A stretch of DNA of 58,077 nucleotides, taken from positions 1-58,077 of the forward strand of contig NZ_JAHLEC010000012.1 of assembly GCF_018861705.1 (NCBI RefSeq), read 5' to 3'. Position 1 is the stretch's first letter. Each line of letters opens with the position of its first letter. Under the pieces are notes generated by a model. That model made no database searches and was not told where the DNA came from. It saw only the letters and a program-made list of their open reading frames with translations. Positions 1 through 9,319 of the stretch are shown here, piece after piece. The position numbers were made by a program, and so were the translations under genes. The DNA comes from Clostridium psychrophilum (GTDB lineage Bacteria > Bacillota > Clostridia > Clostridiales > Clostridiaceae).

Positions 1-44
1 AAGATGTGTTTGCTATACCCCAAAATAGGTTAAAAACGTAATAA

Positions 45-66
45 AGCACCAGCTATTGCTGGTGCT
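45..66. terminator. Perfect hairpin downstream of ftsY
   Basis: A perfect 9-bp stem (45-53 with 58-66) closes a 4-base loop, 100 bases beyond the ftsY stop. No long T run follows directly on either strand; on the plus side a T5 run comes about ten bases later. It may end the ftsY transcript or that of a gene beyond the left edge. Nothing else was recognised in bases 1-165. Confidence 0.5.
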
Positions 67-165
67 AATAATTAAAACTTTTTGGGACATTTTCAAATTC
101 AGTTGACAGTAGTTTTACTTAACAGGCAACATTTTTTATAAAACTTAGCAATCAATATTGGAGTT

Positions 166-1077
166 TTAAAATAAAGCTTCTACAAAATCTTTAGAATTAA
201 ACACTTGTAAATCGTTGATTCCTTCACCAATGCCTATATATTTAACAGGTATATTAAGTTGTTTTTTTATTGATATTACTACTCCGCCTTTAGCTGTGCC
301 ATCTAATTTAGTTAATATTATCCCATCAACCGGGCATGTCTCCATGAATTGTTTAGCCTGTTGCACCCCATTTTGACCTGTTGTAGCATCAATTACTAGT
401 AACGTCTCCATAACTGCCTCACTATACTCACGCTTAATTACTCTACCGATTTTCGCTAACTCATCCATAAGATTTTTTTTATTATGAAGTCTGCCTGCCG
501 TATCACATAGTAGAACGTCAACTTTTCTTGCTTTGGCTGCTTGAACAGCATCGAAGACTACAGCTGCAGGATCAGAACCCTCTTGATGCTTTATTAATGA
601 AACATCAGCTCTTTTACACCAGACCTCCAATTGTTCTATTGCCGCCGCCCTGAATGTATCTGCTGCTGCAATAAGAACTTTATATTTTTCATTTTTTAAA
701 TTAAAAGCAATTTTGCCAATAGAAGTAGTTTTACCAACTCCATTAACACCAATAATTAAAATCACCTTCGGAAGTTTAAGAATTTTTTCTCCATTTTCAT
801 CATTGTCTAATATATCAATTATAACTTCTTTTAAACAAGGTATTACTTGTGCTGGTTCATTTATTTTATTGTCTTTAATATTTTTCTTAAGTTTTTCAAT
901 AATATAAATAGAAGTTTCTACACCAATATCCGCTGTAATTAATATTTCCTCTAGCTCCTCATATAATTCATCATCAATTACAATTGCCAAATTTAGTACT
1001 TCGCTAATTCTTTCAGTGATGCTATTTCTAGTCTTTGCTAATCCACCTTTTAATTTATCAAAAAATCCTCCAAACAT
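166..1077 (-). CDS. ftsY: Signal recognition particle receptor FtsY
   Basis: FtsY is the membrane-associated GTPase that docks the Ffh-SRP-ribosome complex at the Sec translocon. The 303-aa protein has an N domain (about residues 20-100) and a G domain with the P-loop GVNGVGKTTS (110-119), DTFRAAA (140-146), DTAGR (192-196) and TKLDG (256-260). It lacks the long acidic A domain of enterobacterial FtsY, as is usual in Firmicutes. An AGGAGGA site lies just upstream of the ATG. It is the gene after smc on the minus strand, 52 bases away, and is probably cotranscribed with it. In related genomes ylxM-ffh would follow, beyond the left edge here. Confidence 0.98.
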   Translation of the reverse strand: MFGGFFDKLKGGLAKTRNSITERISEVLNLAIVIDDELYEELEEILITADIGVETSIYIIEKLKKNIKDNKINEPAQVIPCLKEVIIDILDNDENGEKILKLPKVILIIGVNGVGKTTSIGKIAFNLKNEKYKVLIAAADTFRAAAIEQLEVWCKRADVSLIKHQEGSDPAAVVFDAVQAAKARKVDVLLCDTAGRLHNKKNLMDELAKIGRVIKREYSEAVMETLLVIDATTGQNGVQQAKQFMETCPVDGIILTKLDGTAKGGVVISIKKQLNIPVKYIGIGEGINDLQVFNSKDFVEALF

Positions 1078-1129
1078 GTATACTCCTCCTTATTTGCCTT
1101 TTATAACATAAACAATTGTTCTGAAGTAT

Positions 1130-4100
1130 CTATTTGTTAAAATCAACAGATACTATTTTTGATACTCCTTTTTCCTCCATGGTAACGCCATATAAAACAT
1201 CTCCAACTTCCATAGTTCCTTTTCTATGCGTTATTATGATGAACTGAACATTATCAGAAAATCTTTTTAAAAATTCCGCATATCTAACTACATTTGCATC
1301 GTCAAGTGCTGCCTCTATTTCATCCAAAATACAAAATGGTGTAGGTTTCATTTTTAATATAGCAAATAATAATGCAATTGCTGATAGAACTTTTTCCCCT
1401 CCAGACATTAAATTTATATTTTGGAGTTTCTTCCCTGGTGGTTCAACGTTAATATCAATCTTTGCTGTAAGTTCATCTCCTTCTGTAAGTATTAAATCTG
1501 CACTTCCACCTTTAAATAACTCTGTGAATGTATCATTAAAATTTTGTCTTAATATAACAAAACTATCTGCAAATAATTTTTTCATTTTTTCAGTCATTTC
1601 ATGTATTACGGTTAATAATTCATTTTTAGCAAGTACTAAATCCTCTTTTTGACCATTCATAAAAGTGAATTTATCTTTAACTTCTTTATACTCTTCAATA
1701 GCACTTACATTTATCTTACCGAGCATGGATATTTCACTTTTTAGTTTTCCTATTTCATTTTTAAGTTTATCAATATCCTTAATCTCATGTTTAAATTGTA
1801 ATGCTTCTGCAAAAGTTAGCTCAAAATCCTTATTCAATTTATCGTAGTAAGTTTCCTTCTCCATTTCCACTTTTGCAATAGATAGTTCACAATTATATGA
1901 ATTTTTCTCGATTTTTTCAAGAGTTAGTGTAACATCTTCTAACTGTTGTCCATTTATTTTAATATGGTCTTTAATTTTAATCCTTTTAACTTCGTTATCT
2001 TCAAAACTTTTTTCCATACTTTTTAATCTATCGTTTGTCTCGCTTATTTTATTATGTTTACTTTTAATTGATAATTCACTTATGTTCTTATTTTTCATAG
2101 ATTCTTTTATTTCATTAGAAAATACAATTATCTTATCATTGTATACAAGCATTTCATCATTTAATCTTTGAATTTCAGATTGTTTATTATTTATTGTTTC
2201 ATCAATTTTAGCTTTTTTTATTTTAGTATTATTAATTAATTCCTTTATTTCTTCAATTTCTAATAATTTATCTTTTAATTTATAATTAACTTCATTGATA
2301 CTTTGCTGTATATCATTTTTTGATAATGTATATTTAGCAACAGCTGTATTTTTATCTTCAATTTCTTTATTTTCTTTGTCAATTTTACTATTTTCCAATT
2401 TTTTTTCATTTTGTAAATTATTCATGTTGTCTTTTAATCTCTTAATTTCAGTGCCAATTGCTTTTAGTTTAGCTTCCATTTTAACAACTTCAATATTTTT
2501 CGAATGAACTTTATTCATTAAATTTACGTTTTCTTCATCTAATTTTATAATTGCCAACTTACTCTTTTTAGTTTTTTCTAAATCGTTAAGTAATTCATTT
2601 TTTAATACATCTAAATTCTTAGACAAATCTTTTATTTGTCTTTTTCTTCCAATTATACTTGTAGTTTTTGTATATATACTTCCTCCAGTTAATGAACCAC
2701 CAACATTAATTATTTCTCCAGATAATGTAACAAGTCTAATATGGAAATTATTAATTTTAGCTATTTTCAATGCTGAGTCCATATCTTTACAAATAATTGT
2801 CCTTCCTAGTATAAATGCTATAACTTCACTAAACTTATCATCATAACCTATTAGTTCACTAGCAATTCCAACGTACCCTGAACTATTTTTAGTTCTATTA
2901 TCCACTATAAGCTTTTTGCCTTTAATAATGTTTAAAGGTAAAAAGGTAGCTCTGCCAAGATTGTTTTTCTTCAAATAACTAATTAATAATTTCGCTACGA
3001 TTTCATCTTTAGTTATTATATGTGATATATTACCACCCAAAGCAATTTCTACAGCTACCTCTAAGTTCTTTTCAACCTTTATAATTTCTCCAACTACAAA
3101 ACACTCGTGAATATTGCCTACTCGCCCTTCATTAACATGTTGCATTAAATTTTTTACTGATCTATTATACCCCTCATGTTTCTTTTCTAAATTAGTTAAA
3201 ATATTAAAATTAGCTTCAGTTTTATTGATTTCATAATTACAACTTTTCATTGAGATTTCATCATCATTTAAGAGATGTTGAAACTTCAAATTTTCATTTC
3301 TATTTTCATTAACATTTTTTTGATAATTAACTATCATGGTTTTAATTTCTTCCATCTGATTTTCAAACAATGTTTTTGAAGTTACATTAGTTTTTATTAG
3401 ACTACAAAAATCTTTAATATCATTTTCCATTGTGTTTACTCTTGTTTTAGTTATATTTATATTATTATTTAGAATTAATAATCTATTTGTAGCTTCAATA
3501 GTTAATTTATAATTGTTTTGTCGCTCTTGTTCAAAGTTTGTTGCTTCAGAGCTTTCAATTGACATATTATCTTGAATATTTTTGATTTTTGTTTCCCTAT
3601 TTTTAATTTTTTCTACTATTTCCATTTGGGTTTTCATTATAATATTTAAAGAGTTTTCTGACTCATCTATTTTATCTTTAAATTTCAACGCATTTTTATG
3701 AATAATGTCGCTTTCTTTAGATGTTTTATCAATTTCTTTTTCCAAATTTCCTATTCTTTCATTTAAAATGTCTATTTCAGAATTGTTGTTTTGATAAATT
3801 AATTTATTGTCATAATATACTTGCTTTTCTTCCTGATTCTTGGTTTCAAATCTTTCAAATTTGCTGTTCCAATCTAGGGCATCCTTTTTAAGCTGTTTTT
3901 TTACCTCAGTACTTTTTATAATTTCATCCTTTAATTTGTCACATTCTATATGTAATCTTTTATTTTTTTCTTCTACTTTATATATAGAATCAATTATTAT
4001 GCTAACCTCTTTGCCTTTAAGTTCTTCAAAAAAAGCTATAAACTTTTTTGCCTTTTGGCTTTCATTCATTAATGGCTCTAATCTTTCCTCATAAGTACCT

Positions 4101-4684
4101 AAAATATCTTTTATTCTAATTAGATTTTGATCAGTGCTATCTAACCTCTTTTCTGCTTCCTCTTTTCTCGTCTTAAACTTTACGATTCCAGCAGCCTCTT
4201 CAAACAGTTTTCTTCTTTCTTCTGCTTTCCCACTCAAAATAGCATCAATTTTACCTTGACCAATAATTGAATACCCTTCTTTTCCAATACCAGTATCCAT
4301 AAAAAGTTGTTGAACATCTTTTAACCTACAGCATGTATTATTTATTAAATATTCACTTTCCCCTGAACGATATAATCTTCTTGATATCGTGACATCAGAA
4401 TAATCTATATCCAACTCACTTTCACTATTATCCAAAGTTAGTGAAACCTGAGCAAGACCCACTGGCTTTCTAAATTGTGTGCCTGCAAATATAACATCTT
4501 CCATTTTGTCGCCTCTTAAACTACGTGCACTCTGTTCACCAAGCACCCATCTAACAGCATCAGATATATTGCTTTTGCCACTACCATTAGGCCCCACAAC
4601 AGCTGTGATTCCCTTTTTAAAGGTTAATTCCGTTTTATCTGCAAAGGATTTAAATCCTCTTATTTCAATAGATTTTAAAAACAT
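1130..4684 (-). CDS. smc: Chromosome partition protein SMC
   Basis: SMC is the ATPase core of the SMC-ScpA-ScpB condensin that organises and segregates the chromosome. The 1184-aa length is normal. The N-terminal head carries Walker A GPNGSGKSN (31-39). Two long lysine- and glutamate-rich coiled coils flank a hinge at roughly residues 500-680 that contains the GGSLTGGS segment. The C-terminal head has the signature LSGGEKVLSAIALLFAIL and Walker B PFCILDEIEAALDD. Its partners scpA and scpB are also in this window, near 52-53 kb, but not in the same operon. An AGGAG site precedes the ATG. Confidence 0.98.
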   Translation of the reverse strand: MFLKSIEIRGFKSFADKTELTFKKGITAVVGPNGSGKSNISDAVRWVLGEQSARSLRGDKMEDVIFAGTQFRKPVGLAQVSLTLDNSESELDIDYSDVTISRRLYRSGESEYLINNTCCRLKDVQQLFMDTGIGKEGYSIIGQGKIDAILSGKAEERRKLFEEAAGIVKFKTRKEEAEKRLDSTDQNLIRIKDILGTYEERLEPLMNESQKAKKFIAFFEELKGKEVSIIIDSIYKVEEKNKRLHIECDKLKDEIIKSTEVKKQLKKDALDWNSKFERFETKNQEEKQVYYDNKLIYQNNNSEIDILNERIGNLEKEIDKTSKESDIIHKNALKFKDKIDESENSLNIIMKTQMEIVEKIKNRETKIKNIQDNMSIESSEATNFEQERQNNYKLTIEATNRLLILNNNINITKTRVNTMENDIKDFCSLIKTNVTSKTLFENQMEEIKTMIVNYQKNVNENRNENLKFQHLLNDDEISMKSCNYEINKTEANFNILTNLEKKHEGYNRSVKNLMQHVNEGRVGNIHECFVVGEIIKVEKNLEVAVEIALGGNISHIITKDEIVAKLLISYLKKNNLGRATFLPLNIIKGKKLIVDNRTKNSSGYVGIASELIGYDDKFSEVIAFILGRTIICKDMDSALKIAKINNFHIRLVTLSGEIINVGGSLTGGSIYTKTTSIIGRKRQIKDLSKNLDVLKNELLNDLEKTKKSKLAIIKLDEENVNLMNKVHSKNIEVVKMEAKLKAIGTEIKRLKDNMNNLQNEKKLENSKIDKENKEIEDKNTAVAKYTLSKNDIQQSINEVNYKLKDKLLEIEEIKELINNTKIKKAKIDETINNKQSEIQRLNDEMLVYNDKIIVFSNEIKESMKNKNISELSIKSKHNKISETNDRLKSMEKSFEDNEVKRIKIKDHIKINGQQLEDVTLTLEKIEKNSYNCELSIAKVEMEKETYYDKLNKDFELTFAEALQFKHEIKDIDKLKNEIGKLKSEISMLGKINVSAIEEYKEVKDKFTFMNGQKEDLVLAKNELLTVIHEMTEKMKKLFADSFVILRQNFNDTFTELFKGGSADLILTEGDELTAKIDINVEPPGKKLQNINLMSGGEKVLSAIALLFAILKMKPTPFCILDEIEAALDDANVVRYAEFLKRFSDNVQFIIITHRKGTMEVGDVLYGVTMEEKGVSKIVSVDFNK

Positions 4685-4706
4685 TGAAACACTCTCCTAT
4701 TTTACC

Positions 4707-4802
4707 TTAAAATAACATTGGTAAAGCAAACCCTATAACAAAAATCACAACTATGCCATAAATTAATACTCGTGTATATATATCTCTTTTTTTTCTATTC
4801 AT
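4707..4802 (-). CDS. 31-aa single-pass membrane peptide beside smc
   Basis: This short frame starts at an ATG with AGGTGA four bases upstream and ends 22 bases before smc. The product begins MNRKKRDIYTRV, a basic cytoplasmic start, followed by a hydrophobic span (LIYGIVVIFVIGFALPMLF) that reaches the C-terminus. The positive-inside pattern and good ribosome site suggest a real membrane micropeptide, probably cotranscribed with smc. It resembles in size and layout the tiny one-TM proteins of the DUF4044 kind, but I cannot confirm membership. No function is assigned. Confidence 0.65.
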   Translation of the reverse strand: MNRKKRDIYTRVLIYGIVVIFVIGFALPMLF

Positions 4803-4845
4803 AATTCACCTCATATTATTATTTTTTATACTCTTTTAAATAAAT

Positions 4846-4888
4846 AAAGTATATATTACTTCAATTCGTACTACGTAATATATACTTT
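4846..4888. terminator. 14-bp perfect hairpin after the radical SAM gene
   Basis: Two perfectly complementary 14-base arms (4846-4859 and 4875-4888) enclose a 15-base loop. It lies 41 bases beyond the stop of the radical SAM gene and upstream of the 31-aa peptide. The following minus-strand sequence is A/T-rich without a long U run, so it could be a terminator or a processing and stability hairpin between the rnc and smc parts of the cluster. Confidence 0.5.
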
Positions 4889-4929
4889 GTTTAACTTGTT
4901 AAATCTTAATATATTATTTATATAATATA

Positions 4930-6021
4930 TTAACACATTTCTTTATACTTAATGTACACATAATCGTATATAGTCATTCTAATACATTTTTCTTCTATAA
5001 ATATATTAATACTACCACGATTAATTGTGTCGTCTTGCAATATTTCTATTGAAACTGTTTTTATTTGTTTTTTCATATTATAAAAAAAGCTTTTACCATT
5101 TGCATAAAGTTTTGAAATGTCCTTTGGGTTTATTTTAACTAAAACTTTATTAAATGATATAGATTTTTTTAAATTTTCACTTATAACATCATATAATAAT
5201 TCATTATATATACTGCCTTCAACTAATTCGCCAAATGCAGGATGAAATGGTCCTGCAACCAAATCATGACCTACTGAGATTTCCTCAGTAGGTTGTAACC
5301 CTACTCTAATAACATTTATTTGGTTGGCAACCATCATAATATAAATAATTTTACTTATGTTTACCGCTTCACTTAAAGAATATGGTTTGAATTTTCGCTG
5401 TTTATACATTTTTTCCATCTGTGTATCTTTTATTACAAGAGTCGGATATATTCGACAAATATCTGGTTTAAGATCAATTACTCTTTTAGATGTCTCAATA
5501 TCTTTATCTATATTGTCTCCTGGAAGCCCTATCATAATTTGATGTCCTAAAACAAACCCATACTGCTTTATAAGTTTTGATGCTTTCTCCACATCAAGTG
5601 CCGTATGCCCTCTACCTGATTTTAGCAGTACCTCTTCATCCATTGATTGCACTCCAAGTTCTATAATATCTACAGAATATTTTTTTAGGTTTTGTAATAT
5701 ATTATCATCTATATAATCCGGTCTTGTAGATAATCTAATAAAATCTATTTTGTTATTATCTTTAAACATCTTGGCAACAGTTAAAAGTTCTATCTGCTTT
5801 TCCATTTTTATGGCAGTGAATGTTCCTCCAAAAAAAGATACCTCAATAACAGCATTTTCACTGTTTATTGTCTGTAAATATTCATTTACTGTTTTCTCAA
5901 CATACATGGCATCAACCTTCATTGATGTACCTGTTATGCTATTTTGATTACAAAATACACACTCATGTGGACAACCTTCATGTGGAACAAAAATAGGAAT
6001 AATATAATGCAAGTTACTCAT
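4930..6021 (-). CDS. Elp3-like radical SAM protein
   Basis: This 363-aa protein binds a [4Fe-4S] cluster through CPHECVFC near its N-terminus (C-x3-C-x2-C), followed by the SAM-binding FFGGTF segment and later LGVQSMDEEVL, all typical of the Elp3/HemN-like radical SAM fold. Family members with this context are conserved between rnc and smc in clostridia; their substrate is not firmly known and RNA modification is a guess from Elp3. The ATG lies inside the 3' end of rnc (8-bp overlap) with GTGGGAG as its ribosome site, so translation is probably coupled to rnc. The length is normal. Confidence 0.85.
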   Translation of the reverse strand: MSNLHYIIPIFVPHEGCPHECVFCNQNSITGTSMKVDAMYVEKTVNEYLQTINSENAVIEVSFFGGTFTAIKMEKQIELLTVAKMFKDNNKIDFIRLSTRPDYIDDNILQNLKKYSVDIIELGVQSMDEEVLLKSGRGHTALDVEKASKLIKQYGFVLGHQIMIGLPGDNIDKDIETSKRVIDLKPDICRIYPTLVIKDTQMEKMYKQRKFKPYSLSEAVNISKIIYIMMVANQINVIRVGLQPTEEISVGHDLVAGPFHPAFGELVEGSIYNELLYDVISENLKKSISFNKVLVKINPKDISKLYANGKSFFYNMKKQIKTVSIEILQDDTINRGSINIFIEEKCIRMTIYDYVYIKYKEMC

Positions 6022-6715
6022 GCACTCCCACCTGATTGTCTATAACTTCTTTGGCCGCATTTTGCTCTGCTTCTTTTTTACTAAAGCCTTTTCCTGTTCC
6101 TTTTATAACATCATTTATTAACACATTAACAAAAAACTTTCTTTTATGAGGAGGTCCTTCAAATTTTACAAGTTCATAATGTATATTCACTTCTCCATTT
6201 TGCTGAAATATCTCTTGAAGTTTAGTCTTATAATCTAAAATCATCTCATTACTAATTGCTTTCTCTATAATTTCTTTAAAATTAGTAAGTATGAATGAAT
6301 TAGAGTATTCTATTCCTTTGTCTAAATATACTGCAGCAAGAACTGCTTCAACACAATCAGCTAAAATTGAAACTCTATTTCTCCCACCAGTAATTTCTTC
6401 ACCTTTGCTCATATTCATATACATTCCTAGTTCCCAACCATTTGCAATATCACACAGTGAATTTTCACAAACAATTAAAGATCTAATTTTAGTTAAATAT
6501 CCTTCAGGCTTTTCAGTAAAACGGCTAAATAAATATTCTGATATCACAAGTTGTAACACAGAATCACCCAAAAACTCAAGTCTCTCATTAAAAACAACCT
6601 TTTTTTTCTGATTTGCATATGAGCTATGAGTAATTGCATTTTTTAATAGTTCTTTATTACTAAAATTTAATTTTAATTTTTTTTCAAGGTTCTGTAATTT
6701 TATATCATTATTCAT
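6014..6715 (-). CDS. rnc: Ribonuclease III
   Basis: RNase III cleaves double-stranded RNA in rRNA precursors, structured mRNAs and sense-antisense duplexes. The 233-aa protein has the family signature NERLEFLGDS (43-52), the second metal-binding pair at D120 and E123 (ADCVEAVLAAVYLD), and a C-terminal double-stranded RNA-binding domain ending in KKEAEQNAAKEVI. The start is preceded by AAAGGAG at a rather long spacing of about 13 bases. It is the first gene of the rnc, radical SAM, smc, ftsY series and has its own 260-base upstream region. Confidence 0.97.
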   Translation of the reverse strand: MNNDIKLQNLEKKLKLNFSNKELLKNAITHSSYANQKKKVVFNERLEFLGDSVLQLVISEYLFSRFTEKPEGYLTKIRSLIVCENSLCDIANGWELGMYMNMSKGEEITGGRNRVSILADCVEAVLAAVYLDKGIEYSNSFILTNFKEIIEKAISNEMILDYKTKLQEIFQQNGEVNIHYELVKFEGPPHKRKFFVNVLINDVIKGTGKGFSKKEAEQNAAKEVIDNQVGVHE

Positions 6716-6900
6716 AATCTAATCATTACTCCTTTTCGGAAGTTTATTTAAATATATCTCATCATCTATTATATTGTTTTAAATTTTTTTGTAATTATTT
6801 GAAATTTTCTTCAAGTTTATTATTCAATTTACTTTTATATTCTATATAAAGTTTATATTTCACATAAAATGATCTGCTTAGTAATTCTTTTATAAAATTT

Positions 6901-6926
6901 CAAAAAGTAAATTCAAAAAGTAAATT
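6901..6926. repeat. Tandem 13-bp repeat between acpP and rnc
   Basis: Two perfect copies of a 13-base unit (CAAAAAGTAAATT) stand head to tail and a degenerate third follows. The copies lie in the A/T-rich 261-base gap that holds the rnc promoter region. I see no gene or structured RNA here; slippage in A/T-rich DNA is the simplest explanation. Confidence 0.7.
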
Positions 6927-6976
6927 CAAAAATAAGTTTGAAAAATTAAATGCTCAACCCTTTTAAACTACCTGTA

Positions 6977-7207
6977 TTATACCTCTGAACGTGCTTTAAC
7001 ATATTCTACTATATCTCCAACAGTAACAATTTTCTCAACTTCTTCATCAGGAATTTCTATATCATACTTCTCTTCAAGTGCCATAATTAATTCTACAATA
7101 TCAAGAGAATCTGCTCCTAAATCATTAACAAAAGATGATTCCATTTTTATTTCTTCTTCATCTATACCTAGTTGTGATGCTATACATTCTCTAATTTTTT
7201 CAAACAT
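6977..7207 (-). CDS. acpP: Acyl carrier protein
   Basis: ACP carries growing acyl chains on a phosphopantetheine arm in fatty acid and phospholipid synthesis. The 76-aa acidic protein has the canonical [10 protein letters not shown] motif, with the attachment serine at residue 34. It sits 41 bases after plsX, whose product uses acyl-ACP, so the two probably share a transcript. The start has AGGAGGTG directly upstream. The low molecular weight, acidity and normal length leave little doubt. Confidence 0.97.
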   Translation of the reverse strand: MFEKIRECIASQLGIDEEEIKMESSFVNDLGADSLDIVELIMALEEKYDIEIPDEEVEKIVTVGDIVEYVKARSEV

Positions 7208-7248
7208 AATACTTCACCTCCTTAATTTCATATGATTAATAAAAACAA

Positions 7249-8262
7249 CTAATTTATGTTCTTTTCCTCAGCAGATAGTTTTTCAATTTCCTTTTTTAAT
7301 TTATCTATAACCTTATTATCATAAAATATTTTAGCCTGTTTAATTGCATTTTTAAAAGCTTTGGCATCTGAACTTCCATGAGCTTTTATGCAAATACCAT
7401 TTACTCCTAAAAATGCAGCCCCACCGTATTCTTTATAATCGAAATCCTTTTTAAACTTTCTAAATACTGGTTTTAATAAAATTCCTCCAAGTTTAGTTCT
7501 GAAAGATTCCATTATTCTAATTTTTAATAGCTCAAATATATTTGCAACTGCGCCCTCATATAATTTTAAAATTACATTCCCTGTAAATCCGTCACAAACT
7601 ATAACATTAACGTCTCCTTTTGGTATATCTCTAGCTTCCACGTTCCCTACAAAATTTAAATTTGCTTCTTTTAGTAATTTATGAGTAGATTTTGAAAGTT
7701 CATTGCCCTTTTCTTCTTCAGCTCCTATATTTACAAGCCCTACAGATGGATTAGCAATTTTTAAAATATTTTCAAAATATATTTTTCCCATAATTCCAAA
7801 TTGAAGTAAATAATGAGGTTTACATTCTGCATTTGCCCCACAATCAATTATCATAAAAGGATTTTTTTTACCTGGAACTACAGGTGCTAATGCAGGTCTA
7901 TCAATTCCTTTTATTCTTCCTACTATAAGTGTACATCCAGCTAAAAAAGCGCCAGTGCTTCCAGCAGAAATTATAGCATCAGCCTCCCCATTTTTCACAA
8001 GGTTTAAAGCTTTTACTAAACTAGAATCCTTTTTTCGTTTAATAGCAATTACTGGATGTTCATTTGTAGAAATAACTTCTTTTGCGTCTACAATTTTTAT
8101 TTTATTAGACTCATAATTATATTTTTTTAGTTCTTGTCTAATTAAATTCTCAGGTCCAGTTATTAATATGCTTATATCATATTCTTTTATAGCTGCAACA
8201 CAACCTTCAACAACAGCACTTGGAGAAAAATCTCCACCCATTCCATCTACAACAACTACCAT
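7249..8262 (-). CDS. plsX: Phosphate acyltransferase PlsX
   Basis: PlsX converts acyl-ACP to acyl-phosphate, the donor used by PlsY in the first step of phosphatidic acid synthesis. The 337-aa protein begins [14 protein letters not shown], the typical start, and contains [14 protein letters not shown] and [17 protein letters not shown], conserved family segments. It is a peripheral membrane enzyme. In many clostridia it forms a run with rpmF upstream and acpP downstream, as here. A terminator after rpmF suggests it also has its own promoter in the 8263-8397 gap; no FapR gene is present upstream. Confidence 0.96.
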   Translation of the reverse strand: MVVVVDGMGGDFSPSAVVEGCVAAIKEYDISILITGPENLIRQELKKYNYESNKIKIVDAKEVISTNEHPVIAIKRKKDSSLVKALNLVKNGEADAIISAGSTGAFLAGCTLIVGRIKGIDRPALAPVVPGKKNPFMIIDCGANAECKPHYLLQFGIMGKIYFENILKIANPSVGLVNIGAEEEKGNELSKSTHKLLKEANLNFVGNVEARDIPKGDVNVIVCDGFTGNVILKLYEGAVANIFELLKIRIMESFRTKLGGILLKPVFRKFKKDFDYKEYGGAAFLGVNGICIKAHGSSDAKAFKNAIKQAKIFYDNKVIDKLKKEIEKLSAEEKNIN

Positions 8263-8397
8263 CTTAAGCCCTCACTTTGTATGTGCCTTATTTATTTGTT
8301 CATTTATATTATATACCATATTGTTTAAATCTCTAGTATTAATAATGGAAGAATACAAATATAATTATATCTTTACGATATAATTGCATTTAGAAAT

Positions 8398-8423
8398 AAA
8401 AAAAAGAAAGTCTTTCGACTTTC
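8398..8423 (-). terminator. Intrinsic terminator after rpmF
   Basis: A 7-bp stem with a 4-base loop (8406-8412 with 8417-8423) starts five bases after the rpmF stop and is followed on the minus strand by a run of eight U. This is a convincing rho-independent terminator separating yceD-rpmF from plsX-acpP. Confidence 0.85.
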
Positions 8424-8427
8424 CTTT

Positions 8428-8613
8428 TTATTTTTGTTCCATTGAAACAACTTCTCTATTTTTGTAATATCCACAACTTTTACATACTCTGTGAGCAAGT
8501 TTCATTTCGTGGCATTGAGGACACTCAACTATTCCTGGTAAACCAAGTTGAAAAGTTTGTGCTCTTCTTCTATCTCTTCTACCTTTAGAAAATTTTCTGG
8601 CAGGATTTCCCAT
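8428..8613 (-). CDS. rpmF: 50S ribosomal protein L32
   Basis: L32 is a small protein of the large ribosomal subunit near the peptidyl-transferase region. The 61-aa sequence begins MGNPARKFSKGRRDRRRAQ and has two CxxC pairs (CPQC and CKSC), so this is the zinc-binding form. It follows yceD by 12 bases, the usual pairing in Gram-positive bacteria. AGGAGGTG precedes the start. Confidence 0.97.
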   Translation of the reverse strand: MGNPARKFSKGRRDRRRAQTFQLGLPGIVECPQCHEMKLAHRVCKSCGYYKNREVVSMEQK

Positions 8614-8625
8614 TGTAACACCTCC

Positions 8626-9123
8626 TTAATCAGTTGAAAACAAATTTTTTAATTGTGCCAACCTTGGATCAACATCATCAACCTTACAATTACATGTATT
8701 TTGATTTAAATTGATTCCACACTGATGGCATAAGCCTTTACAATCTTTATTACAAAGTTTTTTTATAGGCAAAATAGAAATGATATTATTTTCCACAATT
8801 TCATTTAAATCTAATCTATCATTTTCAATAAAAATGGTATCCTCATCTTCACTCTTAAGAGTTTTAGACAATTTTTCATTTAAATTAACATTTATTGAAT
8901 AAGAAAAGGTCTCAAGACACCTAGAACAAGTAAGTAATAGTTCTGTATCAATATTTCCAGTTAACTCAATATCATTCCCAATATGGTTAAAAATCAAATG
9001 CAATTTAACTGGTTTAGAAAATTGTATTAATTCATTGTCATAGCAAAACTTAGCTTTTTCTAAATTTAAATCAATTTCTTTTCTTGCTTTTTTATTAAAC
9101 ATCTCTGAAACATCTATTATCAT
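8626..9123 (-). CDS. yceD: DUF177 (YceD) family protein
   Basis: YceD proteins are small and nearly always sit upstream of rpmF. The plant and E. coli relatives are linked to 23S rRNA accumulation, so a role in large-subunit assembly is likely but unproven here. The protein (165 aa from the chosen ATG) carries two paired-cysteine groups, CSRC in the middle and CNKDCKGLCHQCG near the C-terminus, likely metal-binding. A GTG three codons earlier (9132) is an alternative start; the ATG has the weak site GAGTGG. The gene is read from a good promoter about 150 bases upstream. Confidence 0.9.
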   Translation of the reverse strand: MIIDVSEMFNKKARKEIDLNLEKAKFCYDNELIQFSKPVKLHLIFNHIGNDIELTGNIDTELLLTCSRCLETFSYSINVNLNEKLSKTLKSEDEDTIFIENDRLDLNEIVENNIISILPIKKLCNKDCKGLCHQCGINLNQNTCNCKVDDVDPRLAQLKNLFSTD

Positions 9124-9163
9124 ACCATCCACTCTGAAAAACCAAATGTTATTTAGTTTTATC

Positions 9164-9259
9164 TCATATAAAGAAAATCTTTATATCTTGTATAAATAAA
9201 TTATACAGCTCGAGCAAAGCCTCTGCGTCCCTCCCAACTAAATTGTTTTTTACTAACAT
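9164..9259 (-). other. Possible leader peptide frame in the yceD-rpmF 5' region
   Basis: A 31-codon frame starts at an ATG about six bases after the predicted transcription start and ends 41 bases before yceD. It begins MLVKNNLVGRDAEALLEL. No Shine-Dalgarno site precedes it, so it would be translated, if at all, as a near-leaderless message. Its middle is unusually GC-rich for this genome (around 9210-9236). It could be a leader peptide, part of a structured leader RNA, or chance. I do not recognise the peptide. Confidence 0.3.
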
Positions 9260-9271
9260 CAAACACAGTTT

Positions 9272-9300
9272 ATTATATAAATAATTCAGTAAAAAGTCAA
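9272..9300 (-). promoter_or_regulatory. Sigma-A promoter for yceD-rpmF
   Basis: On the minus strand TTGACT (9300-9295) and TATAAT (9277-9272) are separated by 17 bases, a near-consensus housekeeping promoter. The predicted start is near 9265, giving a leader of about 140 bases before yceD. Confidence 0.8.
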
Positions 9301-9319
9301 GATTTATTTATCATAAAAA

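Noticed and set aside
9205-9245. A cyclic-di-GMP or preQ1 riboswitch in the GC-rich leader patch
   Set aside because: Only a short GGGACGCAGAGG stretch is reminiscent; the rest of the conserved cores and paired regions is not present.
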